A stretch of 64,000 nucleotides of DNA from Halichondria panicea (taxonomy: Eukaryota > Porifera > Demospongiae > Suberitida > Halichondriidae): the NCBI RefSeq assembly GCF_963675165.1, contig NC_087383.1:2014979-2078978 (forward strand). Reading direction: 5' to 3'. The translations under genes and the position numbers were made by a program. A model generated the notes under the pieces. The model ran no database searches and was not told the origin of the DNA. It was given only the letters and a program-made list of their open reading frames with translations. Each line of letters opens with the position of its first letter. Within the stretch, counting starts at the first letter, position 1. This document shows positions 1 through 9,092 of this stretch, one piece after another.

Positions 1-560
1 AAACTCTTTAACCACAACTTTGGTAAACATAATATTATTTCTTACCTAAACTTCTTGAAGGCATGAGTGAGTGTTCGGGTTCATTACTGACAGGGCATCA
101 TTCTCAGTCTCAACTCACATCAACCTCCAGCATGGGGTGGGTCGATCACAGTGACATAACACACACAAACTGTGCAAAGGAACAGGAAAACATGATAAAC
201 CGGCATTACGGTAACTTAAACCAACAGATGATAAATGGACTAAAATCATGAAAACTCACTAATAATAACGAGTGTTGCAAACTGCGATGTGCTAATGCAT
301 GCCTCTCACTTATAGTTTCGATTAGGGGGGGAGGGGCTAAATGAGGTTCTTTATACTGCTAATCACAGGGGCCCCTCTTTCCGTACTCTCCTAAAACCTA
401 ATCGCAGTCACGTACGTGACCCCTAACCTCTAGCGTGAGAGATATGAATGGGCACGTACATGTAACATCTGCTTAACCGGTACCTCGCGGATATGACACA
501 ACAAATCTACTGCAACCTGTAAGACTAGTCTGATATACATATACCACAGAAACAGTGTGC
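1..560. other. Left edge: degenerate fragment of the kinesin-exon unit
   Basis: The segment 60-180 matches the FEAENAALSVMNP-type sequence seen at 15.75, 28.3, 35.8, 49.45 and 56.25 kb (gggttcattactgacaggg), with indels. No intact exon was seen. Confidence 0.4.
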
Positions 561-589
561 TTGCGTACATGCTAATTTAAAACTACTCA

Positions 590-720
590 CATCTGCCTTG
601 CTGTTGGCCAGTTCCAATTCTCACTCCAGCTCAGCCATGACACCCGGGTCCATGATTTGAGACCTCTTGAGCAGCTTCTCCTCCATGTCTAGATGACTGC
701 ACTTCTTCTTACTACCACTC
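590..720 (-). pseudogene. Degenerate coiled-coil stalk exon at the left edge
   Basis: The minus strand retains MEEKLLKRSQIMDPGVMAEL followed by ELELANSKAD with a small indel between, and the 5' half is scrambled. It shows that the same kinesin-fragment unit lies to the left of EFR3 copy 1. Confidence 0.5.
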
Positions 721-918
721 TAGAAGGTAAAAAGGAAAACAAAATAATGCATTTGGTAAAGATCTACTCTCGTGCAAACAACATTGTAATTAGTATATAC
801 ATGTGATGATCGTTACTAAATTGTGGGTAAAGGGTCAAAAAAGCAAAATAATTATGATTTTTATAAAAACATTCTTCTCAACTCCTGCCATTCAGGAACC
901 TCGAACCTGGTAGGTATA

Positions 919-1298
919 CCATATATCTTCTAATTTATCGGACACTTCTAATTACCCCGGACACTCTTTTGGGAAATTTTTGCTGTTCTAATACAACTTC
1001 TAATACAACGGACACTCCAGTGCTTTAATATTACATTCGTTCTAAATATCCGGACAATATCTTGAGTTACATTCATAGACGGCAAGTAAGACTTAGAGTG
1101 CTGCAGTTAGATAGCTTGAGTAGCGATAGCTAGTGCATCTATTCAGTCGCACACTGTTCTATTAAACTTAGCTAGCTTGCATGCAGCTGCTTGCTTGTTC
1201 TAATTATTCCGGACACTTCGCATGATCTGTTCCAATTATACCCAGACAATTTCCAAAATAATTATTTTTTGCTGTCCGATAAATTAGAAGATATACGG
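919..1298. mobile_element. 380-bp MITE, TA target
   Basis: Inverted ends CC(A/G)TATATCTTCTAATTTA are flanked by TA. The interior contains repeated ttctaat and cggacac words. A relative with one recognisable end lies at about 48290-48655. Confidence 0.8.
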
Positions 1299-1353
1299 TA
1301 CTCAACCCTCAATACCGTCCCCCCACACATGTACAAGACTGCCCCATACTCAC

Positions 1354-1590
1354 CAGGGTGTCATACAGGATTTTGAAATAGAGAGGGTAATAAGAAGAGT
1401 GACTAGACCTAAAAAAAGGTCAACTGTTATTAGTTAGCAAGAGTTCACAATAGACCTTTATCATGAACTCTTGCTGTTAGTATGTAAAATTGCCAGCTAT
1501 AGACCCCAACTAGTACCTAAATGTAAATTTTAGGGGAGGGAGGATTGGAGCTAGAGGGGGATATCCCCCTTCCCCCTGTATGACACCCTG
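1354..1590. mobile_element. 237-bp hAT-like MITE in EFR3 copy 1 3' region
   Basis: Termini CAGGGTGTCATACAGG and CCTGTATGACACCCTG are flanked by a 5-bp CTCAC duplication. CAGGG termini with short duplications fit hAT-type elements with 5-bp sites. Confidence 0.85.
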
Positions 1591-2204
1591 CTCACCCTTT
1601 AGAAGACTGCCCCCCCCCCCCCATACACACACACTCACCCTCTAGAAGAATGTCCCACCATAGCCTTCGGAGCTGTCTCCCTCCTCTTAGCAATCACTCC
1701 ATCAATGTGCGTCGTCTTGAGTACCTCATTTCGACTGATCTTGGACGCTAGATGCAGCACACCCGCCACTGTAGCATGTAGCACCACTCTGTGATGTGCC
1801 TGAAGGCCTTTCTCCTTCACAGCAAGCTCTTGCAGCTGGTGTAGGAAGACCAGTATATCCGAGAGCCCTTGATAAGAGAATTCCAGTGTCAGGAGAAATA
1901 CGAGTTGGTAGAAAGCGAGTGTGTTAGCAGGGCTAGTGCAGATAGCTTTGGCCAGTTCCAGGAGATTGGTGAAGAGAGAGTTGACTGTTTTAGAGAGGAA
2001 CCTTTTCAAAACCACACCCAGTGAGAGCCCTACAGCCTCCAGACTCACCCAATCACTGCACAAGGGGAGGGTATAAATACACGTACATGTAGCTGTAAGC
2101 ACTGCACATGATTGTATACATACATGTAGTGAAAGCTAAGACAAAATGGACCTGTATAACTGACAAATAAAATCTAGTACGCCCACTGAACATAGCAAGG
2201 TGCA

Positions 2205-2255
2205 CACACACGCACGCACGCACGCAAGCACGCACGCACACACACACACGCACGC

Positions 2256-2301
<46 letters not shown>

Positions 2302-2322
2302 GCACGCACGCACGCACGCACG
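2205..2322. repeat. CA/CG-rich microsatellite beside EFR3 exon 9
   Basis: A (CACA)n and (CACG)n tract whose minus-strand GTGCGTGCG directly supplies the exon-9 splice donor. Confidence 0.9.
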
Positions 2323-4204
2323 TGTTGAGAGGAATCTTGTCCTTCTTGGCATGGTGATCTACGACACGATGCCAGAGTAGGGCCACATCCAGCTGTGTGC
2401 TGGGCTCTCGAATGAGGAGCAATTGGACGAGGGAGGCAAACAGTTGCCCTGGGAACGCAGTCTCCAGCACTGATGCGTGACAAGTGTCAGCCACCGCCCT
2501 CAAACACTTGACCAGGGAGGTAGTCAACATGGGGCTGCATAATAAAGGAGAGTATACAATTATGGAAGCATAAACACTTAGTAATGCACGCAGTCTATTG
2601 TGCATGGTCACATAATTATAAGCAGATCATCCTCTATAATATTCCCCACTTGGGGTCTATATCATAGCAACTGGCTGGGGTTTAACTACCATAAACCCCA
2701 GCCCTAGCCTGGAGCACATTCCTCATAAACTCCCTTGCCTTGAGGGCGCACTGATTTTATACTAGATCTACACAGCCAAAAAGAAGCTAGACACTTGTTG
2801 ACAAAGGCAGGACAGATGGGTGGGGCTCACTAAACACCAGGAAGGCTGGAGGATGGCCGGGTGGGGCTCACTGCTTGGACATTGACAAGTTAGTGCGTAG
2901 AGCTAGAAGCTTAGCACTGGCTAAAAGCTATACGCACAACCTTTTTGCCTCAATAGTTTTTGAGACAGTTAGCTAGTTGTATCCAAGGTAAGGTAGCTTA
3001 GGTAACAAGTACTTTTCATTAAAGTGGGTATATAACACTTACTGTCCACTACATTTGAATTTATGGCAAACGTAAACCATCCTTGGCCTCGGAGCTTCAC
3101 CCTCGTCCTCGGAGGTTTACTGCCATAAATTCTGATGTATGGACAATAAGTATAACATAATATCATAGTCTACTCAAAGGTTACTGCTATAAACAGGATT
3201 CACGAAGGCACCAGAATCATAGAACACGTACATGTACAAACAGTGTTTATGACAGGAAACTAAACACATACATGTACACAAATAGCTAAATGAAGCAACA
3301 GCTTTATAATTACAATTCTCACCTGTTTTGAGTGTCCTGAGGTGCCAGAGGATGTACAGACAGTCCAGTGGTGGCTCCGCTATCAAGACCCCCTGAGGCC
3401 ACGGGTACATAAGAGTTGATGAGCCCCAGTATATCTGGCTTATGATAGTCGGGAAGGACTCCTGCAAACTCCCCCACAGTGATAGTGATGGATTGCTGAA
3501 AGGTCAGAGAGGACGTGAGGTCGGAGGGGCCTTCTGAAACAGTTTCTATGGAGATACGGAGGTGGCGGACCAGTGTACGGAATATATCCAGTACAGACGG
3601 ACCTGCATGAGTGGACACAAGCTAAGTAATGTAAATACATGTATGCCGATTTAAAGCGTGGAATTAAACCATACTACCGTATTACTAGAATGTTTTGCGA
3701 GCATCAAACATTTGCGAATTTTGCGAGGGTTGATCAATTCGCAACAATAATATCTGCAAAACCTAAATTATTAGTAGTAAATACACACGATCCTTGCCAG
3801 AACGCAATAGTTAGATCGCAAAGGGTCACATTTTCTGCTGATTTGGCTCATTCGAAAAGGTTTTTCACCAGAAAAATATTCTAGTAATACGGTACGTATA
3901 ATTATAAAGATTAAGCCAGTGTCAAAACATACAATGTCATGTACAAACTTTAATAACAGCTATGAAAGCATCTGCGTATAAAGAATAAATGCGTATAGCC
4001 TTCTTTAGAAAATGGCCCCAAAATAGTGTTGAAACCATACAAGTACTCTACCATGGAGACTCACCTAGAGAGCTGTCTGCTGCCACGGCAACACACTTAG
4101 AGAGTGTGCCGAGGATCCCCTGTTTGGTCTCCCAGGACTCCTTCACCCTGGCATCCAGGTGGTCCACCAGCGACTGGACGGCCTTGTACCGATCCTGTCT
4201 CTGT

Positions 4205-5180
4205 GGGGGTACATGTACAGTGGATAATGTACACTGGGGGGCTGTGGGGGTACGTGTATTATAGTGGATAATGTACACAGGGGGGCTGTGGGGGAGGTAC
4301 ATTTAAGATAATGTACCCTGGGGGACTCGGGCTGTGGGGGGCACATGTAAGTGGATAATGTACACTGGGGGCTGTGGGGGTACATGTAAGTGGATAATGT
4401 ACACCGGGGGCTGTGGGGGTACATGTAAGTGGATAATGTACACTGGGGGCTGTGGGGGCACACGTAAGTGGATAATGTACACTGGGAGGCTGTGGGGGCA
4501 CATGTAAGTGGATAATGTACACTGGGAGGCTGTGGGGGCACATGTAAGTGGATAATGTACACTGGGGGCTGTGGGGGCACATGTAAGTGGATAATGTACA
4601 CTGGGAGGCTGTGGGGGCACATGTAAGTGGATAATGTACACTGGGGGCTGTGGGGGCACATGTAAGTGGATAATGTACACTGGGGGCTGTGGGGGTACAT
4701 GTAAGTGGATAATGTACACTGGGGGCTGTGGGGGCACATGTAAGTGGATAATGTACACTGGGGGCTGTGGGGGCACATGTAAGTGGATAATGTACACTGG
4801 GGGCTGTGGGGGCACATGTAAGTGGATAATGTACACTGGGAGGCTGTGGGGGGTACATGTAAGTGGATAATGTACACTTGGAGGCTGTGGGGGGTACATG
4901 TAAGTGGATAATGTACACTGGGAGGCTGTGGGGGCACATGTAAGTGGATAATGTACACTGGGGGCTGTGGGGGTATATGTAAGTGGATAATGTACACTGG
5001 GAGGCTGTGGGGGGTACATGTAAGTGGATAATGTACACTGGGAGGCTGTGGGGGTACATGTAAGTGGATAATGTACACTGGGAGGCTGTGGGGGGTACAT
5101 GTAAGTGGATAATGTACACTGGGGGCTGTGGGGGCACATGTAAGTGGATAATGTACACTGGGAGGCTGTGGGGGGCTACG
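4205..5180. repeat. 39-bp minisatellite in EFR3 copy 1 intron 6
   Basis: About 24 head-to-tail copies of a 39-bp unit containing gtaagtggataatgtacact and gggggctgtggggg. Because 39 is a multiple of three, all frames stay open, producing long spurious ORFs. Read on the EFR3 sense (minus) strand each unit ends in CCCCCACAG, identical to the true exon-7 acceptor at 4201. Confidence 0.95.
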
Positions 5181-5289
5181 TATAATTATATCAAGATATA
5201 ATTTTTGGTTACGAAATACTGAATGTAGGGCATAATAGGTTCTTTCCACAAGCATAATAGGCTGAATTTGGGGCAGTGCTCAAAAGCAT

Positions 5290-5347
5290 AATAGGCATCC
5301 AGGTGGTCCACCAGCGACTGGACGGCCTTGTACCGATCCTGTCTCTA
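5290..5347 (-). repeat. Partial duplicate of EFR3 exon 7 beyond the minisatellite
   Basis: The first half of exon 7 (AGACAGGATCGGTACAAGG on the minus strand, to the HLDA codons) with an acceptor-like cccccatag recurs here, on the far side of the 39-bp array from the full exon at 4065-4200. Confidence 0.8.
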
Positions 5348-5823
5348 TGGGGGTACGTGTACAGTGGATAATGTACACTAGAGGGCTGTGGAGGGATAAG
5401 ATAATGTACACTGGGGGGTACATGTCTACACTGTAAGTAGACACTGGAGGGAACAATTGAAATGCTTGAATAAACAATCTTGTTCAGAAAGTGACGGAGT
5501 ATGTTGGACCTGAAAGCTATCAATGTTACGTTGTGGACAGTCAAGTCAGAATTTACAGTCGACCGTACACGACCATAAGTATCAAGCATGATCAAGGGCG
5601 TATACAGAGAAGAGGGCATGCAACTCACTATGTATCCTACGTACTCATCCGACTTCGTATCAGAGACCGGATATGCTAAAAATAGAATTCAGTATACGGA
5701 CGTGAACAAGTGGGCGGTGCTGTTTACGGAGTTATAATTATGGGCGTGTACATCAGAGCTGCCTTTGCTAGCTAGCTAGCTAGCTAACATAACATGAACA
5801 GTGCAGTATTATTTTAGAGAAGT

Positions 5824-5999
5824 GTCATGACCAGTCCTAGTCCAGCCAGGTCCAATACAACCCCTTCGAGCAGGAAGTTAAGTGCTGGGCGCATTGTTAA
5901 GAAGTACCAGAGACTCAGGAAGACAGGTTTATTGTACCTACATGTAGGTTTCATCTTCTTGGAGTTGCAACTGTTGGATGGTTTGCCTCTTTGCCTTTG
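5824..5999 (+). CDS. Small conserved ORF, 57-58 codons, unknown
   Basis: An ATG near 5826 opens MTSPSPARSNTTPSSRKLSA then GRIVKKYQRLRKTGLLYL and stops after a hydrophobic end (LQLLDGLPLCL). The same ORF occurs in the second EFR3 unit near 19552-19720 with a 6-bp in-frame difference and one substitution. It lies within EFR3 intron 6 on the opposite strand. A basic N terminus plus hydrophobic end could be the start of a nested gene, or it could be chance conservation of a recent duplicate. Confidence 0.25.
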
Positions 6000-8239
6000 A
6001 CACTGCTAGTACGAGCCATACTGCTGCTGAGAACTAGTTTTACTATGCTGCAATCAAGCTAGCTAGCTAGCACAGATATAAAAAATACTTTGATTTACCT
6101 TGTGCGGTCAAAGGTTACGCATGGGCGTTTTTGTGGGAAGTTCTAAAAATAGCTCAATACAAAGTCGGATGATCTGAGAATAGGGCGAGAGTTGCATGCC
6201 CTCTTCTCTGTATACGCCCTTGGCATGGTGCACTAATAATAATACACTATGGGGAGAACCGTTTCCAAGTTGGCCACCAGTATATACGTGTACCTGCATG
6301 GCTTCCACGACGATGACGTACACACCAGCTGTGAATTCCTTGTCTGATATCCATAGTTTGTTTACGTCAAAGTGTCTACAAGGGAAGCAATGGAGTGTTA
6401 CACACAGGAAATGAGACAATGGTTGTCATGGTACTAGACCTGCTGAGACAACATTGCACAATAGTCATAGTACTTTACTACCATCAGGAGTTCAATAAGA
6501 ATCCCAATGCACTCCTGCTGAACATGCAGTTCGATTTAAGTTAGGGAAACCACCTTGCCTACAAGTACAGTGTTGTAATACCTACGCATGTACGTACACT
6601 GTAACATATACATTAGGGAAACCACCTTGCCTACAAATAGCACCTATGCACACGAGGCATTGACTGACTTACTGCAGTATTGGCTTGAGGACACTGTCGA
6701 TGTGAGAGAGTCCGGCAAAAGTGATGAGCTCAGTGAGACTATCCTGAGAGTACCCTCCCAGACTGTCCCCCTCCTCCACAACAGGCTGGATCTCACCAGA
6801 CTCTCTGTCAGAGTGGGAGGGGGGTTACTATGGGCACACACTGCATATACTCATACACATTGCCTAAGGCCACCAATGGGTAATGGTGCGTGTACGTCGC
6901 TCATTGAAGCTACAGTATGTATGATTGTGTATTAGCCAGTGCTCCAGGAGCAGCAACTTGTAGATACTATTAATGTTATTACATAATTATAGTATACCTT
7001 GACTGGGCGACACTGTGACTGTGCATATTGAAGAGGAAGGGCGGCACTATCTTGTTCATGTGATCTAGGTCCCAAATGTTCATCTGGAGGTTGTCTTGCC
7101 GACCAATCTTCTTTATCACTCCCCTCAGCCCTTGCAACCCAGCCATCTGCGTCCTGTGTGAGGTGTAGTGGGGAGGGGTGGAGTTGGTGATATAAGCAAT
7201 GTGATCACAAGTAATGCATGTGGCAGAGCACCCTAAGCGCGGTACAGTTAAAATATGACACCTAACACTTCGAACTGTGGCCACTCAAACTCATTTCATT
7301 TCAAACAGTGAATGTGCTCATACTCGTGATATTTGTCGGCGTCGTCGACATTCTTGGTGAGGCTAAGAGAGGCAAAGCGGTGGATGAGGAAGTCGTACTG
7401 TCTGTGGTAGGGGGTGTTCCCTTCCTCTCGCTCGGCAAACTTCACAAACTGTGTGTGTGGAGGAAGGGTCGTCAATGTGTTGTATACACAATACACTATT
7501 AACAAAATGAAAAGTATATGTACATGCAATCTAATCGTGAAGATACACGTTCACTCTCTGCACTCACCCACCCACACACTCTACTCACACACCCACTCCC
7601 ACACCCACACACATCACACTCCCCCCTACTCACCGAATTGGTGGCCAGTTCTGTGTTGCTCGTTTCCAGCATATTATGCAGTATATCCAGGTAGCTATCC
7701 ACAATCAACTGGAGCTTTCGTGAGTCACAGGCTGACAGCAGCTTCTCCGTCACTTGCAGAGCCACTCACATGCCTGGGGGGAGGGAGAGGTGGTATTTTG
7801 TACCACGTTTATGAGAAAGCCATTGGATACTATAGTTGTATCATAGATATAACATTTAAAGTTCCCAGCCAAATAAGATACATCATTTTCTGTTCCGGAG
7901 GTACGGGGAAGGTCGATAAATTTCCCTAGCTATACATGACATGTCGACATTGTATACTGTACAGGTATGTCTCTGAAATAGTCGTCTAACCCGTTACATC
8001 TCCGTTTCTCTCTCTTTGCAGGCTCCGACGCAGGTACTCTCCAATATTGTCCAGATGGTCAGGGGAGGTTTGAGCAAAGAAGAGCAGCTTGTCTATATTA
8101 GCAGACACAGGTGTGGGTGTTTGAGGGTCCTCTGGGAAGAGCCCATCAACCAGCCGTTTGTAGCGAGGTTTGGGGCAGCAGAAGCACGTCGCCATAGTTA
8201 GATCTAGTTCTGTGTCTTGATTGATTGTAGACCTAGCAT

Positions 8240-8910
8240 TTATTTGTAAAACATAGAGCAGAGGTTTTTATGTAATATGTTGGCAACCCTGCGCTTTCTT
8301 CTGGGTTTCTCACCCGTATCGTTTGAGGTACCCCCGAACGAGTCGGGTAAGAACTCAGCTAGTTCGATAAAATCCCCTTTTTCCGATTTTTTAGATAGTT
8401 TGTCGGGAATGGGGATGGCATTCTGGCCTACATTGACCGTATATGAGACTTCTGGTCAAAGTAACGGAATAATGCTTGGTATGGTCGGTAATGTAGGGAG
8501 GCTCATGCGGGTTTGAGTACGGGGGGCACTAGTGGATACGAGGGGAACATGTGCTAGTGAGGTACTTGACATACCTGCCGTTCCGGTGCTGACAACAGGG
8601 CCTGAGGTGGGACTCCGTGGGGTACCCGAGGCGGAAGCAGAGATGGTTGGGATCGAGGATGGGACTGATGGTGAGACTGATGAGGGGCCGGCTGTGGGGC
8701 GGTGTTGTTGGACTGCTGCCTGAATCCGCTGGTCCATTGCGGTGGTAACACCGCGCCGAGGGCTGCCTGGACAGAATTGGCAATCATGGTGTTGAGAGTT
8801 GTCGGAGTTGTCGTCGGGTTGGTGGAACTGATCGGAGGTGTTCCAGTTGAGGATGTGCTCGAGGAGGTAGTGGTCATCTTCGTATAGAGAATTACAGGAT
8901 AGATCAGCAA
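8240..8910 (-). pseudogene. Gag-like retroelement ORF, copy 1 (frameshifted)
   Basis: On the minus strand this segment encodes a Ser/Thr/Pro-rich start (MTTTSSSTSSTG), the segment IANSVQAALGAVLP, a low-complexity middle, and VGQNAIPIPDKLSKKSEKGD then KPRRKRRVANIL. The same order is open in copy 3. Here the frame changes at least twice (after ALGAVLP, and near 8460 where seven or more bases differ). The end is cut after RRVANIL and replaced by unrelated residues. It lies between the two divergent starts of EFR3 copy 1 and NLR-1. Confidence 0.6.
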
Positions 8911-9045
8911 GGGAAATCTTGAGGATAGACCCAGAAGAGAAGTTTTCTAATTCCTTTGTTCTTTCACTGACTGCCTGACCACGTGTTCCTTGCGCATGCC
9001 AGTACCGTGTTGGTTGCAATTGGTATCCTTCTGATTAAATTCCAT

Positions 9046-9092
9046 TATATTTCTGAGAGAGCTAGCTGCAAGGCACAGATTTATTTGCTGGA
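9046..9092 (+). promoter_or_regulatory. Conserved leader just upstream of the NLR start codon
   Basis: A segment of about 45 bp containing atatttc, gagagagctag and ctgcaaggcacagattta is present immediately before the ATG in all five NLR copies (also near 23480, 36136, 49790 and 63142). Upstream of it, copies 1, 2 and 5 share one sequence while copies 3 and 4 share another. It is therefore the smallest 5' segment common to all, and a candidate core promoter or 5' UTR. The TATATTTC-like stretch is only suggestive. Confidence 0.4.

Larger units (their letters stand above)
1639..8195 (-). pseudogene. EFR3-like: EFR3 copy 1: ten exons, frameshift in exon 2
   Basis: EFR3 proteins are palmitoylated plasma-membrane scaffolds that anchor PI4-kinase III alpha. 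Exons on the minus strand, in order: 8195-8038 (MATCFCCPKPRYKRLVDGLF, the Cys-rich N terminus), 7773-7634, 7448-7324 (FVKFAEREEGNTPYHRQYDF), 7153-6998 (GLRGVIKK, NIWDLDHMNKIVPPFLFNM), 6804-6673, 6375-6294 (HFDVNKLW), 4200-4065, 3602-3323 (VLDIFRTLVRHLRISIE, LPDYHKPDI), 2534-2322 and 2055-1639 (HHRVVLHATVAGVLHLASK). All junction phases agree except exon 2, which is 140 nt against 142 nt in copy 3 (an 'ac' lost in gagcc-ac-actcac). This shifts the frame unless a cryptic acceptor is used. Exons beyond 1639 were not found. The exon-7 acceptor is embedded in a minisatellite and the exon-9 donor abuts a CA/CG microsatellite. Confidence 0.83.

Noticed and set aside
2053-2352. [16 protein letters not shown] ORFs
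   Set aside because: Translation of the CA/CG microsatellite.
4205-5180. Regularly spaced repeats resembling a CRISPR array
   Set aside because: The units are directly adjacent with no unique spacers, and the host is eukaryotic with introns.
4143-5255. Long ORFs of up to 370 codons on the minus strand (repeats of VHYPLTC/PPQP)
   Set aside because: The 39-bp minisatellite unit is a multiple of three and lacks stops in several frames on both strands, so the ORFs are artefacts of repetition. They are out of frame with EFR3 exon 7.
5845-5930. Possible 5S rRNA-like segment (aggaagttaagtgctgggcg ... gttaagaagtacc)
   Set aside because: Only a weak word-level resemblance. The box A/C promoter elements and full 5S secondary structure are not evident, and the segment can equally be read as a short ORF.
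8277-9019. Opposite-strand ORFs within the gag-like region (for example VPPNESGKNSASS)
   Set aside because: They are antisense shadows of the gag-like protein, whose minus-strand reading has recognisable conserved motifs.
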